Below, one piece after another: positions 27,700 to 35,411 of a stretch of 64,000 nt of DNA. Position numbers and translations under genes: made by a program. This stretch comes from Paraburkholderia nodosa (lineage in GTDB: Bacteria > Pseudomonadota > Gammaproteobacteria > Burkholderiales > Burkholderiaceae). The notes beneath the pieces were generated by a model. The model had not been told where the DNA came from, ran no database searches, and saw only the letters and a program-made list of their open reading frames with translations. The stretch lies in the NCBI RefSeq assembly GCF_001718195.1, contig NZ_MCNV01000003.1:186001-250000 (forward strand), given 5' to 3'. How positions within the stretch are numbered: the first letter of the stretch is position 1; the number at the start of each line of letters is the position of its first letter.

Positions 27700-30276
27700 A
27701 TGATGACGCGCACACCTACGATCACCCAGTTTCGGCGCACTTCGCGCCGCACGCTGTTTGCGCTCGCCGCGCTCGCGGCGCTGAACCTCGCAGCCGCGCC
27801 CGCGGTCTTCGCGCAGGCAGCGCCGCCCGATGCCGCGACCGCCCCCGCTGCCACGGGCGGCGATCCGCCAAGCCGCGTCGCGCGTCTGGACTACATGGCC
27901 GGCGCCGTGACCACCGAGCCGGCCGGCGCGAGCGACTGGTCGTACGCGCAGCTCAACCGCCCGCTCACGACCGGCGACCAGCTCTGGAACGACGCCAATG
28001 GGCGCTCGGAAATGCACATCGGCTCGACGGCGGTGCGCCTCGGCGCGCAAACGAGCCTCGACGTCCTCAATCTCGACGATCAAACCGCGCAGCTCAAGAT
28101 CGCGCAGGGCACGCTCTCGACGCGTGTGCGCGAAGTGCCGCCCGGCAGCTCTTATGAAATCGACACGCCGAACCTCGCACTCGGCGTGACGAGCCCCGGC
28201 GACTATCGCGTGGATGTGGCACCCGACGGCAGCAGCACGACCGTCACCGTGCGCAGCGGGAGCGTGACCGTGTACGGCGAAAACGGTCAGACGCCGATGA
28301 CGGCCGGCCAGCAGATCCGCTTCGCCGGCACCGACCTGCAGCAGGTGGCGAGCGACCAGACGCCGCCGCCGGACGCCTTCGACCAGTGGGGGCTCGCGCG
28401 CGACGCCGCCGAGGACCGCTCGGTCTCGGCGCGCTATGTCTCGCGCGACGTCCCGGGCTACCAGGACCTCGACAACAACGGCACGTGGCGCAACGATCCG
28501 CAATACGGCGAAGTCTGGACGCCGAACTCGGTACCCACCGGCTGGGCGCCGTATCACGACGGCCACTGGGTGTGGCAGGCGCCGTGGGGCTGGACGTGGG
28601 TCGATGACGCGCCCTGGGGCTTCGCGCCGTATCACTACGGACGCTGGGCTTACGTCGACGATTCGTGGGCGTGGGTGCCCGGGCCGGTCGTCGAAAGCGC
28701 GCCGCCCGTCTATGCGCCGGCGCTGGTCGCGTTCGTGGGCGGCGGCGACGGCGGCACGGACTGGGGCGTCAACCTCGCGGTAGGCGGCGTCGCGGCCGCG
28801 GGCGTCGCGTGGTTCGCGCTCGGGCCGGGTGAGCCATGGCATCCGCACTGGGGCGGCTGGAGCCCGCACTACTACGAGCGCGTGAACCAGACCGTCGTCG
28901 TCAACAACTACCGGCGCGACGTCAACATCACGAATATCAACGTTCACAACACCTACGTGAACTATCGCGCGCCGGGTGCGGTGACGGCGGTACCGGCCAC
29001 GGCGTTCGTCCACGGTCAGCCGGTCTCGCGGTTCGCACAGCGTGTCGATCCGCAGCAATGGCGCAATGCGCGCATCGACCCGGGCACGCCTGGCATCGCG
29101 CCTGTGAAGGGCAGCTTCGGGCCCAACATGCGCCGCGCCGACTACCGGCCGCCCGCGGCGCTCAATCAGCGTCAGGTCGTCGCCACGCGCGCGCCCGTCG
29201 CACCGCCCGCATTCCACGACAACCTCGCGCAGCGCTTCGCCCACGCCGGCGGCACGGTGCCGGGGGCAGGCGCGCCCGTGGTGCGCGTCTCGGCGCCGGC
29301 GCATGCGCCGTCCTCGCCGTTCTCTCCCGCAGCTCACGGCGCGTGGCCCGCACAGAACGTGCGTGTCGTACCGCCGCACTCACCGGTGCTTGGCGCGACG
29401 GGCAGGCCGGCGGCCCCGCAGGCGCAAGCCGGCCGTCCGGGCATGCCTGGCGGCGCCCCCCAACCGGGCGCCGCAGCCGCCAACGCCATGCCGCGTGGCC
29501 CCGAACATGGCCAGGCGGGCATGCCGCCCGCTGTCGCGCAGGAACATGGCGTGCCGCGTCCGCCGCAGTTTGCGGGCCGGCCCGAAGGCGGCGCGCCTGC
29601 AGCCGGTCAGCCCGGCCCGGGTGCGATGAACGCGGCCAACGCGGCGCGCGGCGAAGTGCATCAACCGGCCTGGACACAGCCGCACGCGCCGATGGCCACA
29701 CGAGGCCAGCCGGGCAGCAACGAGGCAGGCCGACCGCCCGCCGTCGCGATGCAGGAGCAGCGTGACGCGGCGCGTGGCCAGCCGCAGCCGCAAGCGCAGC
29801 AACGGATGCCCGAGCCAGCCGCGGCGCAGCACGGCCAGCAGATGCCGCAGCAAGCCGAGGCGCGGCCGGCGCAGCAGCCCGCGGCGCGCCCCGAGTTTCA
29901 TCCGCAGGCGCAAGCGCAGCCGCAACAGCGTGCCGAGGTCCGTCCGCAACCCCAGCCGCAACCGCAGCAGCGCGCCGAGGTCCGTCCGCAACCCCAGCCG
30001 CAACCGCAGCAGCGCGCCGAGGTCCGGCCGCAGCCGCAGCCCCAGCCGCGTCAGGAATTCCATCCGCAGCCTCAACCGCAGCAGCGCGCCGAAGCCCGTC
30101 CGCAGCCGCAACCGCAGCCGCGCCCGGAATTCCATCCGCAGCCCCAGCCCCAGCCGCAGCAGCACGCGGAGGCCCGCCCGCAGCCGCAGCCCCAACCGCG
30201 TCCGCAGCCGCAGCCCGCGCCTCATCCGCAAGAGCGTGCAAGCGGTGGCAATCACGACGATCGCCACCACGGCTGA
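27700..30276 (+). CDS. Exported FecR-domain / DUF6600-type protein with Pro-Gln repeat tail
   Basis: An 858-residue exported protein. Residues 1-40 are a signal peptide (AVFAQ). Residues about 60-210 form a FecR-like domain (VARLDYMAGAVTTEP, GSTAVRLGAQTSLDVLNLD, LALGVTSPGDYRVDVAPDG). Residues 230-420 are rich in W-Y-P repeats of the DUF6600 type (GYQDLDNNGTWRNDPQYGEVW, WVWQAPWGWTWVDDAPWGFAPYHYGRWA). From about 480 the protein is disordered and rich in P, Q, A and G, ending in tandem R-A-E-V-R-P-Q-P-Q units and His-rich residues. No catalytic residues are seen; a role at the cell envelope is inferred. A terminator follows. Confidence 0.85.
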   Translation: MMTRTPTITQFRRTSRRTLFALAALAALNLAAAPAVFAQAAPPDAATAPAATGGDPPSRVARLDYMAGAVTTEPAGASDWSYAQLNRPLTTGDQLWNDANGRSEMHIGSTAVRLGAQTSLDVLNLDDQTAQLKIAQGTLSTRVREVPPGSSYEIDTPNLALGVTSPGDYRVDVAPDGSSTTVTVRSGSVTVYGENGQTPMTAGQQIRFAGTDLQQVASDQTPPPDAFDQWGLARDAAEDRSVSARYVSRDVPGYQDLDNNGTWRNDPQYGEVWTPNSVPTGWAPYHDGHWVWQAPWGWTWVDDAPWGFAPYHYGRWAYVDDSWAWVPGPVVESAPPVYAPALVAFVGGGDGGTDWGVNLAVGGVAAAGVAWFALGPGEPWHPHWGGWSPHYYERVNQTVVVNNYRRDVNITNINVHNTYVNYRAPGAVTAVPATAFVHGQPVSRFAQRVDPQQWRNARIDPGTPGIAPVKGSFGPNMRRADYRPPAALNQRQVVATRAPVAPPAFHDNLAQRFAHAGGTVPGAGAPVVRVSAPAHAPSSPFSPAAHGAWPAQNVRVVPPHSPVLGATGRPAAPQAQAGRPGMPGGAPQPGAAAANAMPRGPEHGQAGMPPAVAQEHGVPRPPQFAGRPEGGAPAAGQPGPGAMNAANAARGEVHQPAWTQPHAPMATRGQPGSNEAGRPPAVAMQEQRDAARGQPQPQAQQRMPEPAAAQHGQQMPQQAEARPAQQPAARPEFHPQAQAQPQQRAEVRPQPQPQPQQRAEVRPQPQPQPQQRAEVRPQPQPQPRQEFHPQPQPQQRAEARPQPQPQPRPEFHPQPQPQPQQHAEARPQPQPQPRPQPQPAPHPQERASGGNHDDRHHG
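29929..30054 (+). repeat. Tandem 42-bp repeats coding for RAEVRPQPQPQPQQ
   Basis: Three consecutive 42-bp units (29929, 29971, 30013) encode the 14-residue unit RAEVRPQPQPQPQQ, the first two nearly identical in DNA. More degenerate copies continue to about 30222. Such repeats can change number by slippage, so tail length may vary between strains. Confidence 0.8.
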
Positions 30277-30293
30277 TCGACGCGCCGCCAACG

Positions 30294-30329
30294 AAAAAGC
30301 CCGCGAACGTCGCCGTTCGCGGGCTTTAT
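30294..30329. terminator. Bidirectional terminator after the FecR-domain gene
   Basis: AAAGCCCGCGAACG and CGTTCGCGGGCTTT form a perfect 14-bp stem around TCGC. The downstream tract is TATT on the plus strand and five T on the minus strand, so it serves both this gene and thyA. Confidence 0.8.
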
Positions 30330-30372
30330 TCATGGCGCGGTCATACCGGCCACTCACGCAAATGCAAGCGCC

Positions 30373-31344
30373 TCACACTGCCATCGGCGCGGTCAGCGGC
30401 TCGTGATGCCGGTAGTCGACGAGCGAGAAGTCCGACGGCTCGACCTTTTCGAGCCACTGAGGCTCGTAGACGCCCGTCTTCGCGTACTCGGGCACGCGCT
30501 CGGAGATGACCAGACGCGGGCTCGCGTACGGCTCCCGGCGCAGCTGCTCGTTGAGCATATCGAGCTGGTTCTCGTAGATGTGCGCGTCGCCGATGAAGTA
30601 CGTGAACCAGCGCGGCGTATAGCCCGTGAGCCGGCCCACCAGGTGCAGCAGCACCGCGCCTTCGGTGAGGTTGAACGGCGTGCCGAGGCCCACATCGTTG
30701 CTGCGGATGTAGAGGCACAGCGAGATTTCGCGCTTCGTCGGGTTCGGCAGGAACTGGTACAGCAGATGGCAAGCCGGCAGCGCGATCTCTTCGAGCACGG
30801 CCGGATTCCAGCCATGAAACAAAATTCGCCGGTCGGTGGGGTTGCTCATGATCGTATCGAGGCACTGACGCAGCTGGTCCACCGCCTTGTAGAGCAGCAC
30901 CTTGGAGCGGCCATCCTCGGTAAATTCTGCCACGCGCGCATAGCCGCGCGACTGCGCGTCGGCGAGCTGTGCGGCGGCGTCGCCGTCGAGCACCTTGTAA
31001 GCAGGCCAGCGCCGCCATTGCACGCCGTACACGTCGCCCAGGTCGTCCGTGCCCTGGCGGTACGGGTTGGCGAGCCACTGGGCGTTCTCGTTCGCGTTGG
31101 CGTCCCAGACCTTGCAGCCCAGCGCCCGGAAGTCGGCTGCGCTGCGCGAGGCGCGCAAAAATCCGATCAGCTCACCCACGGCCGACTTGAATGCCAGCTT
31201 CTTCGTCGTCACCGCGGGGAAGCCTTCCTGCAGGTCGAAGCGCAGCATGGCGCCCGGCTGGCTGATCGTGCGGATGCCGGTGCGGTTTTCCTGCCAGGTG
31301 CCGGTGTCGAGAATCGAGCGGACGAGCTCGAGATACTGTTTCAT
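30373..31344 (-). CDS. thyA: Thymidylate synthase ThyA
   Basis: Methylates dUMP to dTMP with methylene-tetrahydrofolate. The 323-residue product has [29 protein letters not shown], the catalytic Cys in [10 protein letters not shown] and the dUMP-binding [16 protein letters not shown] motif, with [15 protein letters not shown] near the end. It is longer than the 264 residues of E. coli ThyA, as some Burkholderia and Gram-positive forms are, through an insertion around residues 88-150. ATG at 31344 is set by MKQYLELV. It normally works with folA, found at 41984. Confidence 0.96.
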   Translation of the reverse strand: MKQYLELVRSILDTGTWQENRTGIRTISQPGAMLRFDLQEGFPAVTTKKLAFKSAVGELIGFLRASRSAADFRALGCKVWDANANENAQWLANPYRQGTDDLGDVYGVQWRRWPAYKVLDGDAAAQLADAQSRGYARVAEFTEDGRSKVLLYKAVDQLRQCLDTIMSNPTDRRILFHGWNPAVLEEIALPACHLLYQFLPNPTKREISLCLYIRSNDVGLGTPFNLTEGAVLLHLVGRLTGYTPRWFTYFIGDAHIYENQLDMLNEQLRREPYASPRLVISERVPEYAKTGVYEPQWLEKVEPSDFSLVDYRHHEPLTAPMAV

Positions 31345-31656
31345 GCGCGGTTCCCTCGTCGGGCACGTGGCGCCCGGTTCGGATTCAGGATGGAAAAGGA
31401 GGATTTTACCCGGCGCGCGCGTCCCGGGTCGGCCGCGCCGAAAGCGCAAGTGCATCACGCAACGGTGACAAGGGCGGAACGCCCACAGGACGGACTACGA
31501 CGAGCCCGGAGAAAGTCTCGCGACGCTATAAGACGCAGCGAAACGAAACGCATGGCAAAGGCTGCGCAAAGCGACGGCGCGCGATCCACGCGTAGAGCAC
31601 GAAAGTGCCGGTCGCCTCAATCGACGTCAAGCGCCCTCAGGCAACCCCACTCCGCC
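31345..31656. other. Gene-free region upstream of thyA
   Basis: 312 bp between the regulator stop and the thyA start, both on the minus strand. It must hold the thyA promoter; TAAAAT (minus strand, 31403-31408) is a possible -10 without a good -35. No terminator for the regulator gene is obvious. Confidence 0.45.
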
Positions 31657-33042
31657 TCAACCGCCCGAAGCCAGGCCGCCCGGATGCGGCGCGAGCGGCT
31701 CGCTTTCCATATGGCGCATGCCATGCGCGCACAAGAGCCGGTACAGCGTCACGCGGGAGATGCCGAGTTCCTGGGCGGCGTCGCCGAGGCGGCCGCGGTG
31801 GCGTAGCAGCGCGAGTTCGATGGCCTGGCGCTCGGCGGCTTCGCGCGCCTGGGCGAGCGAGACCGGCACCACCTCGACGTAGTCGCCGAGTTCGAGATCG
31901 CGCGCCGTGATCGCGCGGCCCTCCGACATCACGATGGCGCGCCGCACGCGGTTGATCAACTCGCGCACGTTGCCGGGCCAGCTGTAGTTGTGCAGGGCGG
32001 CGATGGCGTCGGGCGAAAAGCCGCGCAGGCGCCGGCTGCCGTCCTTCTTGAAGCGCTCGAGCATGTGCCGCGCGAGCAGCTCGATGTCCTTGCCGCGCGC
32101 GCGCAGCGGCGGCTCGTCGATCTGCAGCACGCACAGACGGTGATACAAATCCTGGCGGAAGCGCCCTTCCACCATCGCCGCGCGCATATCGACGTGCGTG
32201 GCCGAGATGATGCGCACGTCCACGGGAATCGACTGATGACCGCCCAGGCGCTCGATCTTGCCTTCCTGCAGGAAACGCAGCAGGCTCGCCTGGCTTTCCA
32301 TCGGCAGGTCGCCGATTTCGTCGAGAAAAAGCGTGCCGCCGTTGGCCGATTCGACCCGGCCGATCTTGCGCTGGCTCGCGCCCGTGAACGCGCCGCGCTC
32401 GTAGCCGAACAGCTCGGACTGCAGCAGGTGCGGGGGAATGGCGCCGCAGTTGATCGGCACGAACGGCGCGCTGCGGCGCGCCGAGCGCTCGTGGATCGCC
32501 ACCGCCGTGAGTTCCTTGCCCGTGCCCGACTCGCCGGAGATGAACACCGGCGCATCGGTCAGCGCGACCTTGCGGATCGAGCGGAACAGCGCCAGCATCG
32601 CCTCGCACGAGCCGACCATTTCGCCTTCGGTGCCGCCCGTGGTGTCGTTCGAGGCGACTTCGCAGAGCGAGACCATGCCATACGCGTGGCCGACGGAATC
32701 GACGATCCGATCGCCGTTCCAGGGGACCGTTACGTAATCGAAACAGTAATCGCGCACCAGACGGCGCAGCGTTGCGTCCTGCAGCTGGCCCGTCGTGGTC
32801 GCAGCCACCCAGCCGACATTGGGCAGCGTGAGGCACGGCTCGAACGAGCCGATTTCATGCAGATGGAATTCGCTGGAAAGATCGAGCAGCCCGCCCGCAG
32901 GCATCCCTGCGCGCAGAGCGCGCCGCGCGTCCCGTGCGTTGCCGACGATCTCCACCTGCCAGCCACGCTCGTGGAACCGCTCGTTCAACGCTTCGACCGG
33001 TTTTCGCGTCACGTACACCAATTGCCGCGTTGCAGGTTCCAT
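31657..33042 (-). CDS. VpsR-like sigma-54 enhancer-binding protein (first of two)
   Basis: A 461-residue activator with three domains. Residues 1-125 are receiver-like but degenerate: an Asp is kept (D54 in GLLDLSS) while the acidic pair and the Lys are missing, so phosphorylation is unlikely. Residues 140-370 are the AAA+ domain with Walker A GESGTGKE (170-177), GAFTGA (217-222), which contacts sigma-54, and Walker B LFLDEIGD. The C-terminus has a Fis-type HTH (GDAAQELGISRVTLYRLL). This is the architecture of VpsR and BerB, which respond to c-di-GMP. AGAGGA precedes the ATG. It is divergent from the amyloid-like operon and highly similar to the regulator at 40349. Confidence 0.9.
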   Translation of the reverse strand: MEPATRQLVYVTRKPVEALNERFHERGWQVEIVGNARDARRALRAGMPAGGLLDLSSEFHLHEIGSFEPCLTLPNVGWVAATTTGQLQDATLRRLVRDYCFDYVTVPWNGDRIVDSVGHAYGMVSLCEVASNDTTGGTEGEMVGSCEAMLALFRSIRKVALTDAPVFISGESGTGKELTAVAIHERSARRSAPFVPINCGAIPPHLLQSELFGYERGAFTGASQRKIGRVESANGGTLFLDEIGDLPMESQASLLRFLQEGKIERLGGHQSIPVDVRIISATHVDMRAAMVEGRFRQDLYHRLCVLQIDEPPLRARGKDIELLARHMLERFKKDGSRRLRGFSPDAIAALHNYSWPGNVRELINRVRRAIVMSEGRAITARDLELGDYVEVVPVSLAQAREAAERQAIELALLRHRGRLGDAAQELGISRVTLYRLLCAHGMRHMESEPLAPHPGGLASGG

Positions 33043-33456
33043 TATTCAGATCCTCTTGCCAACACCATCGTTTGGGAATGACGGCACGCACCTGAATGTA
33101 CAGACACGCAGCAAAAAGCGGCTTTCGCGTACCTGAAAAACAGTGAACGCGCATGCTTTTGCTGACAGTGAATCCCCGAGTTGTGGCGTGTGTGTCAACT
33201 TGCCCAGTTGCGGGCGTTTTCTTTTAGGCATTACGGCTTTTTCTGAAGCTTACTATAGCCTCGTGGCACTTGGATAGAATTTATGCAATGGGAATGGATA
33301 AGGGACCGATGGAAATGTTTCCACTAGTTTTCCGGCATTTTGTCAGTGCAGAAAGAATTACGGATGTTTCCTTTCTCTCAATAGTTAAGTGTCTGGCGCG
33401 CAAACGTTCTCCTTTGAAACCCGTATCGCATTCCAAACGGGTTTAAACAGCCCCAC

Positions 33457-33472
33457 GTTTCAGCGCTGAAAC
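33457..33472. promoter_or_regulatory. 16-bp palindrome, candidate activator site
   Basis: GTTTCAGCGCTGAAAC is a perfect 16-bp palindrome. It lies about 90 bp upstream of the sigma-54 -24 element, a usual distance for an enhancer-binding protein. The flanking VpsR-like proteins are the obvious candidates to bind it; this is inference. Confidence 0.5.
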
Positions 33473-33547
33473 ATTTTGGCGAATATCCGCCATTCAAAAT
33501 TTGCAGAGAATAGTGCGGTTCGAAGCGTATCAATGGATTGCGGGCGA

Positions 33548-33563
33548 TGGCACACGTTTCGCT
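33548..33563 (+). promoter_or_regulatory. Sigma-54 (-24/-12) promoter of the amyloid-like operon
   Basis: TGGCACACGTTTCGCT has GG at 33549-33550, GC at 33561-33562 and exactly 10 bp between them; TGGCAC is the ideal -24 hexamer and TCGCT is one base off TTGCT. The start would be near 33574, leaving a leader of only about 16 bases before the ATG at 33590. Confidence 0.6.
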
Positions 33564-33589
33564 AAATGTCTCGCATCAGGAGATACGCC

Positions 33590-34135
33590 ATGCGACTCAA
33601 CATCCAGCAGGTCCGGCGCAGTGTCATTGGCTACGGCAGTGCATGTGCCGCCATGCTCGTTCCCGCCGCCCTCCTCCTACTCTCGCCCGGTGCTCGCGCA
33701 CAGGCAGTGGACGATGCACCTGCCGCGCCAACTGCGGTTGCCAGCGTCGCCAGCGCCACCCCGGATGTCGTTCCTGCAACACCTGCGGCACTCGTTCCCG
33801 CCACGCTAGCAGTGGGCACGCCGGCCAGCGACACGACTTCGACAGCCGCGGCCCCGGCCAGCACCACGTCCGCCAGCGCCCCCGCCCCGGCCGACCCCGT
33901 CGCCTTTGGCAATGACGGCGTCTTCGCGGGCATCGGCTCTCTCGACGACCAGACGCTTTCGCGCCAGCGCGGCGGCGCCGTCGGCATGGTGATGATGGCT
34001 GCCACCCCGCAACTGATGCGCGGCAACAACAACGTGACGCTCTGGGACGAAATCGCGCCGCCCGCACCGCTGCCAATCCCTGTCGACGCGACCCAGAACA
34101 CGCAGGGCAACCTCGCGAGCTACACGAGAAAGTAA
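33590..34135 (+). CDS. Exported Fap-locus protein with a double-glycine-like motif
   Basis: First gene of the amyloid-like operon, 181 residues. A signal peptide (1-38, ending ARAQA) is followed by a long Ala/Pro/Thr/Ser-rich disordered stretch (40-105) and then GSLDDQTLSRQRGGAVGM (116-133). That motif has Leu at -12 and -7 and Gly-Gly at -2/-1 relative to position 130, like the leader of substrates of C39 peptidases; a C39 peptidase is encoded in the same operon (37105). The rest (130-181) is Asn, Pro and Thr rich. ATG at 33590 is set by AGGAG at 33578-33582. The position fits FapA, but I see no clear FapA similarity. Confidence 0.75.
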   Translation: MRLNIQQVRRSVIGYGSACAAMLVPAALLLLSPGARAQAVDDAPAAPTAVASVASATPDVVPATPAALVPATLAVGTPASDTTSTAAAPASTTSASAPAPADPVAFGNDGVFAGIGSLDDQTLSRQRGGAVGMVMMAATPQLMRGNNNVTLWDEIAPPAPLPIPVDATQNTQGNLASYTRK

Positions 34136-34170
34136 CGATGAGATAGCACCCGCGCCGCTTGCTGCGCGGT

Positions 34171-34204
34171 GTCCTGGTTCGCTGCGAACACGCGCGGCCA
34201 GGAC
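34171..34204 (+). other. Intercistronic inverted repeat
   Basis: GTCCTGG and CCAGGAC enclose TTCGC/GCGAA, giving a nested hairpin in the 122-bp gap between the first and second operon genes. It has no T tract. It could tune mRNA stability or the relative expression of the neighbouring genes. Confidence 0.4.
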
Positions 34205-34257
34205 GAAATGACCGGACAAGGCGCCGATGTGCCGACTCCGGCCAGGAGGAGACCAGC

Positions 34258-34758
34258 ATGAGAGCACGCAATGCGACGCGCGGCACCCGCCGCCGGTCGG
34301 CCCAGTTCGCCGCCGCCCTGTGCGGCTTACTGGCCGCGAGCGTCACGGCGGGCGTGGCCGCCCAGCAGGTCACGAATCCCGGCGACGTCATCGTCGAACG
34401 AGACATCACGCCGCGCAGCGCTTTCGACAACGTGCCGAAGAATCAGGACCCGGTGCTCGTGCGCGCCACAACCTTCCCCAAGAACAGCTTCGACCCGGCG
34501 ATGGCGACGCTCGTCACCGACACCGATCTCACCAACGCGCACGGCTCGAGCGGCGTCAACGCGAACGGCGCATTGAGTGCGCAGACCGCCGGCGTCCAGG
34601 CGCTCACGCGCATTCTCACGGGCAGCGCAACCGGCTCGAATGTGGCGGCCGGAGCCGGCGCGACCGGCGGCGTCGGCGCCGGTCTCGGCGGCACGATTTC
34701 CTCGACGATCACAGGCGCGCTCGCCCCACTCTCGGGCGCCATGGGAGGCATGAAATGA
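34258..34758 (+). CDS. Exported Fap-locus protein, second gene
   Basis: A 166-residue protein: an Arg-rich N-terminus and signal peptide (1-35, ending GVAA), a middle with NPGDVIVERDITPRSAFDNVPK, and a Gly/Ala/Ser/Asn-rich tail (GSNVAAGAGATGGVGAGLGG). The segment VTDTDLTNAHGSSG aligns with the double-glycine-like motif of the preceding protein (V/L at -12, L at -7, G-S at -2/-1). AGGAGGAGA 7 bp before the ATG decides the start. The stop overlaps the next ATG (ATGA). I recognise no named family; membership in the Fap-like system comes from context. Confidence 0.72.
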   Translation: MRARNATRGTRRRSAQFAAALCGLLAASVTAGVAAQQVTNPGDVIVERDITPRSAFDNVPKNQDPVLVRATTFPKNSFDPAMATLVTDTDLTNAHGSSGVNANGALSAQTAGVQALTRILTGSATGSNVAAGAGATGGVGAGLGGTISSTITGALAPLSGAMGGMK

Positions 34759-35384
34759 GCCGTTCGATCCAGACGTCACGCGCGTGGCGCACGGCGCTTT
34801 CCGGCGCGCTCGCCGGCGTCGCCGCGCTCGCCTTCGCGAGCGCCGCGCAGGCCCAGGTGAGCGTCGGCGCGACGGCGAGCATCGCCCCGGGCGCCGCCAC
34901 CTCGACGACCGGCGCGCTCACGGTGAACGAGACCGCGGGTGTCGACAACGCGCAGGCCAACCAGCTGACGATCACGACCGGCAACGTGTCGATCAACGTC
35001 AACGGCGACGAGCAGCTCGCCAGCGTCACGGCGCGACTCAAGGGCGCGAGCGCGACGATAGGTGCAGGAGCTTTTGCAAACGCGAACGGCGCAATGATGG
35101 TGAATCAGTCGGCGGGCGTGGGCAATGTCCAGCGCAACACTGCTCTCATCAGCAGTGGTGCGATTGGTGTAGTGGCGGTCTCGGACGGGGAACTGTCCGC
35201 GGCGGCTGCTCAAAACGGCGGTCAGGGGCAAATGGCCCAGGCAGGGGGTATTCGTGAGGTACGCATCGACAATGCGGCATTCAGGAATGCGACGGGCCTC
35301 GTGCAGGTGAACCAGACGGCCGGCGCCGGTAACGCTACGGCAAACAGTTTTGTGCTCCGTCCCCCGGCGGGCACTCTTTTTTAA
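34755..35384 (+). CDS. FapB-like amyloid subunit with three repeats
   Basis: A 209-residue exported protein (signal peptide 1-33, ending AQA). Three repeats of about 25 residues share the frame G-x-x-x-V-N-x-(S/T)-A-G-x-x-N-x-x-x-N: residues 53-77 (VNETAGVDNAQANQ), 112-136 (VNQSAGVGNVQRNT) and 181-205 (VNQTAGAGNATANS). In the Pseudomonas Fap system FapB and FapC carry three repeats of the type GVNxAAGxxNxQ separated by linkers, and this layout matches with shorter linkers. The likely role is minor subunit or nucleator. It is translationally coupled to the preceding gene. Confidence 0.75.
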   Translation: MSRSIQTSRAWRTALSGALAGVAALAFASAAQAQVSVGATASIAPGAATSTTGALTVNETAGVDNAQANQLTITTGNVSINVNGDEQLASVTARLKGASATIGAGAFANANGAMMVNQSAGVGNVQRNTALISSGAIGVVAVSDGELSAAAAQNGGQGQMAQAGGIREVRIDNAAFRNATGLVQVNQTAGAGNATANSFVLRPPAGTLF

Positions 35385-35411
35385 CTGACCACTCAGTATC
35401 GGAGCGAAATC

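Larger units (their letters stand above)
33043..33589. promoter_or_regulatory. AT-rich divergent control region of the amyloid-like operon
   Basis: 547 bp with no gene, visibly lower in GC than the surrounding sequence. It contains an 8-bp inverted repeat AAACCCGT/ACGGGTTT (33417-33444), a perfect palindrome (33457-33472), a sigma-54 element (33548-33563) and the AGGAG of the first operon gene. It separates the regulator gene (minus) from the operon (plus). Confidence 0.7.

Noticed and set aside
29929..30222. Pro-Gln repeats as a CRISPR array
   Set aside because: The repeats stay in frame inside a coding sequence, lack unique spacers and encode one amino acid unit.
33264..33280. Second TGGCAC in the control region as a sigma-54 promoter
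   Set aside because: Ten bp after the GG the sequence reads GA, not GC, so the -12 element is missing.
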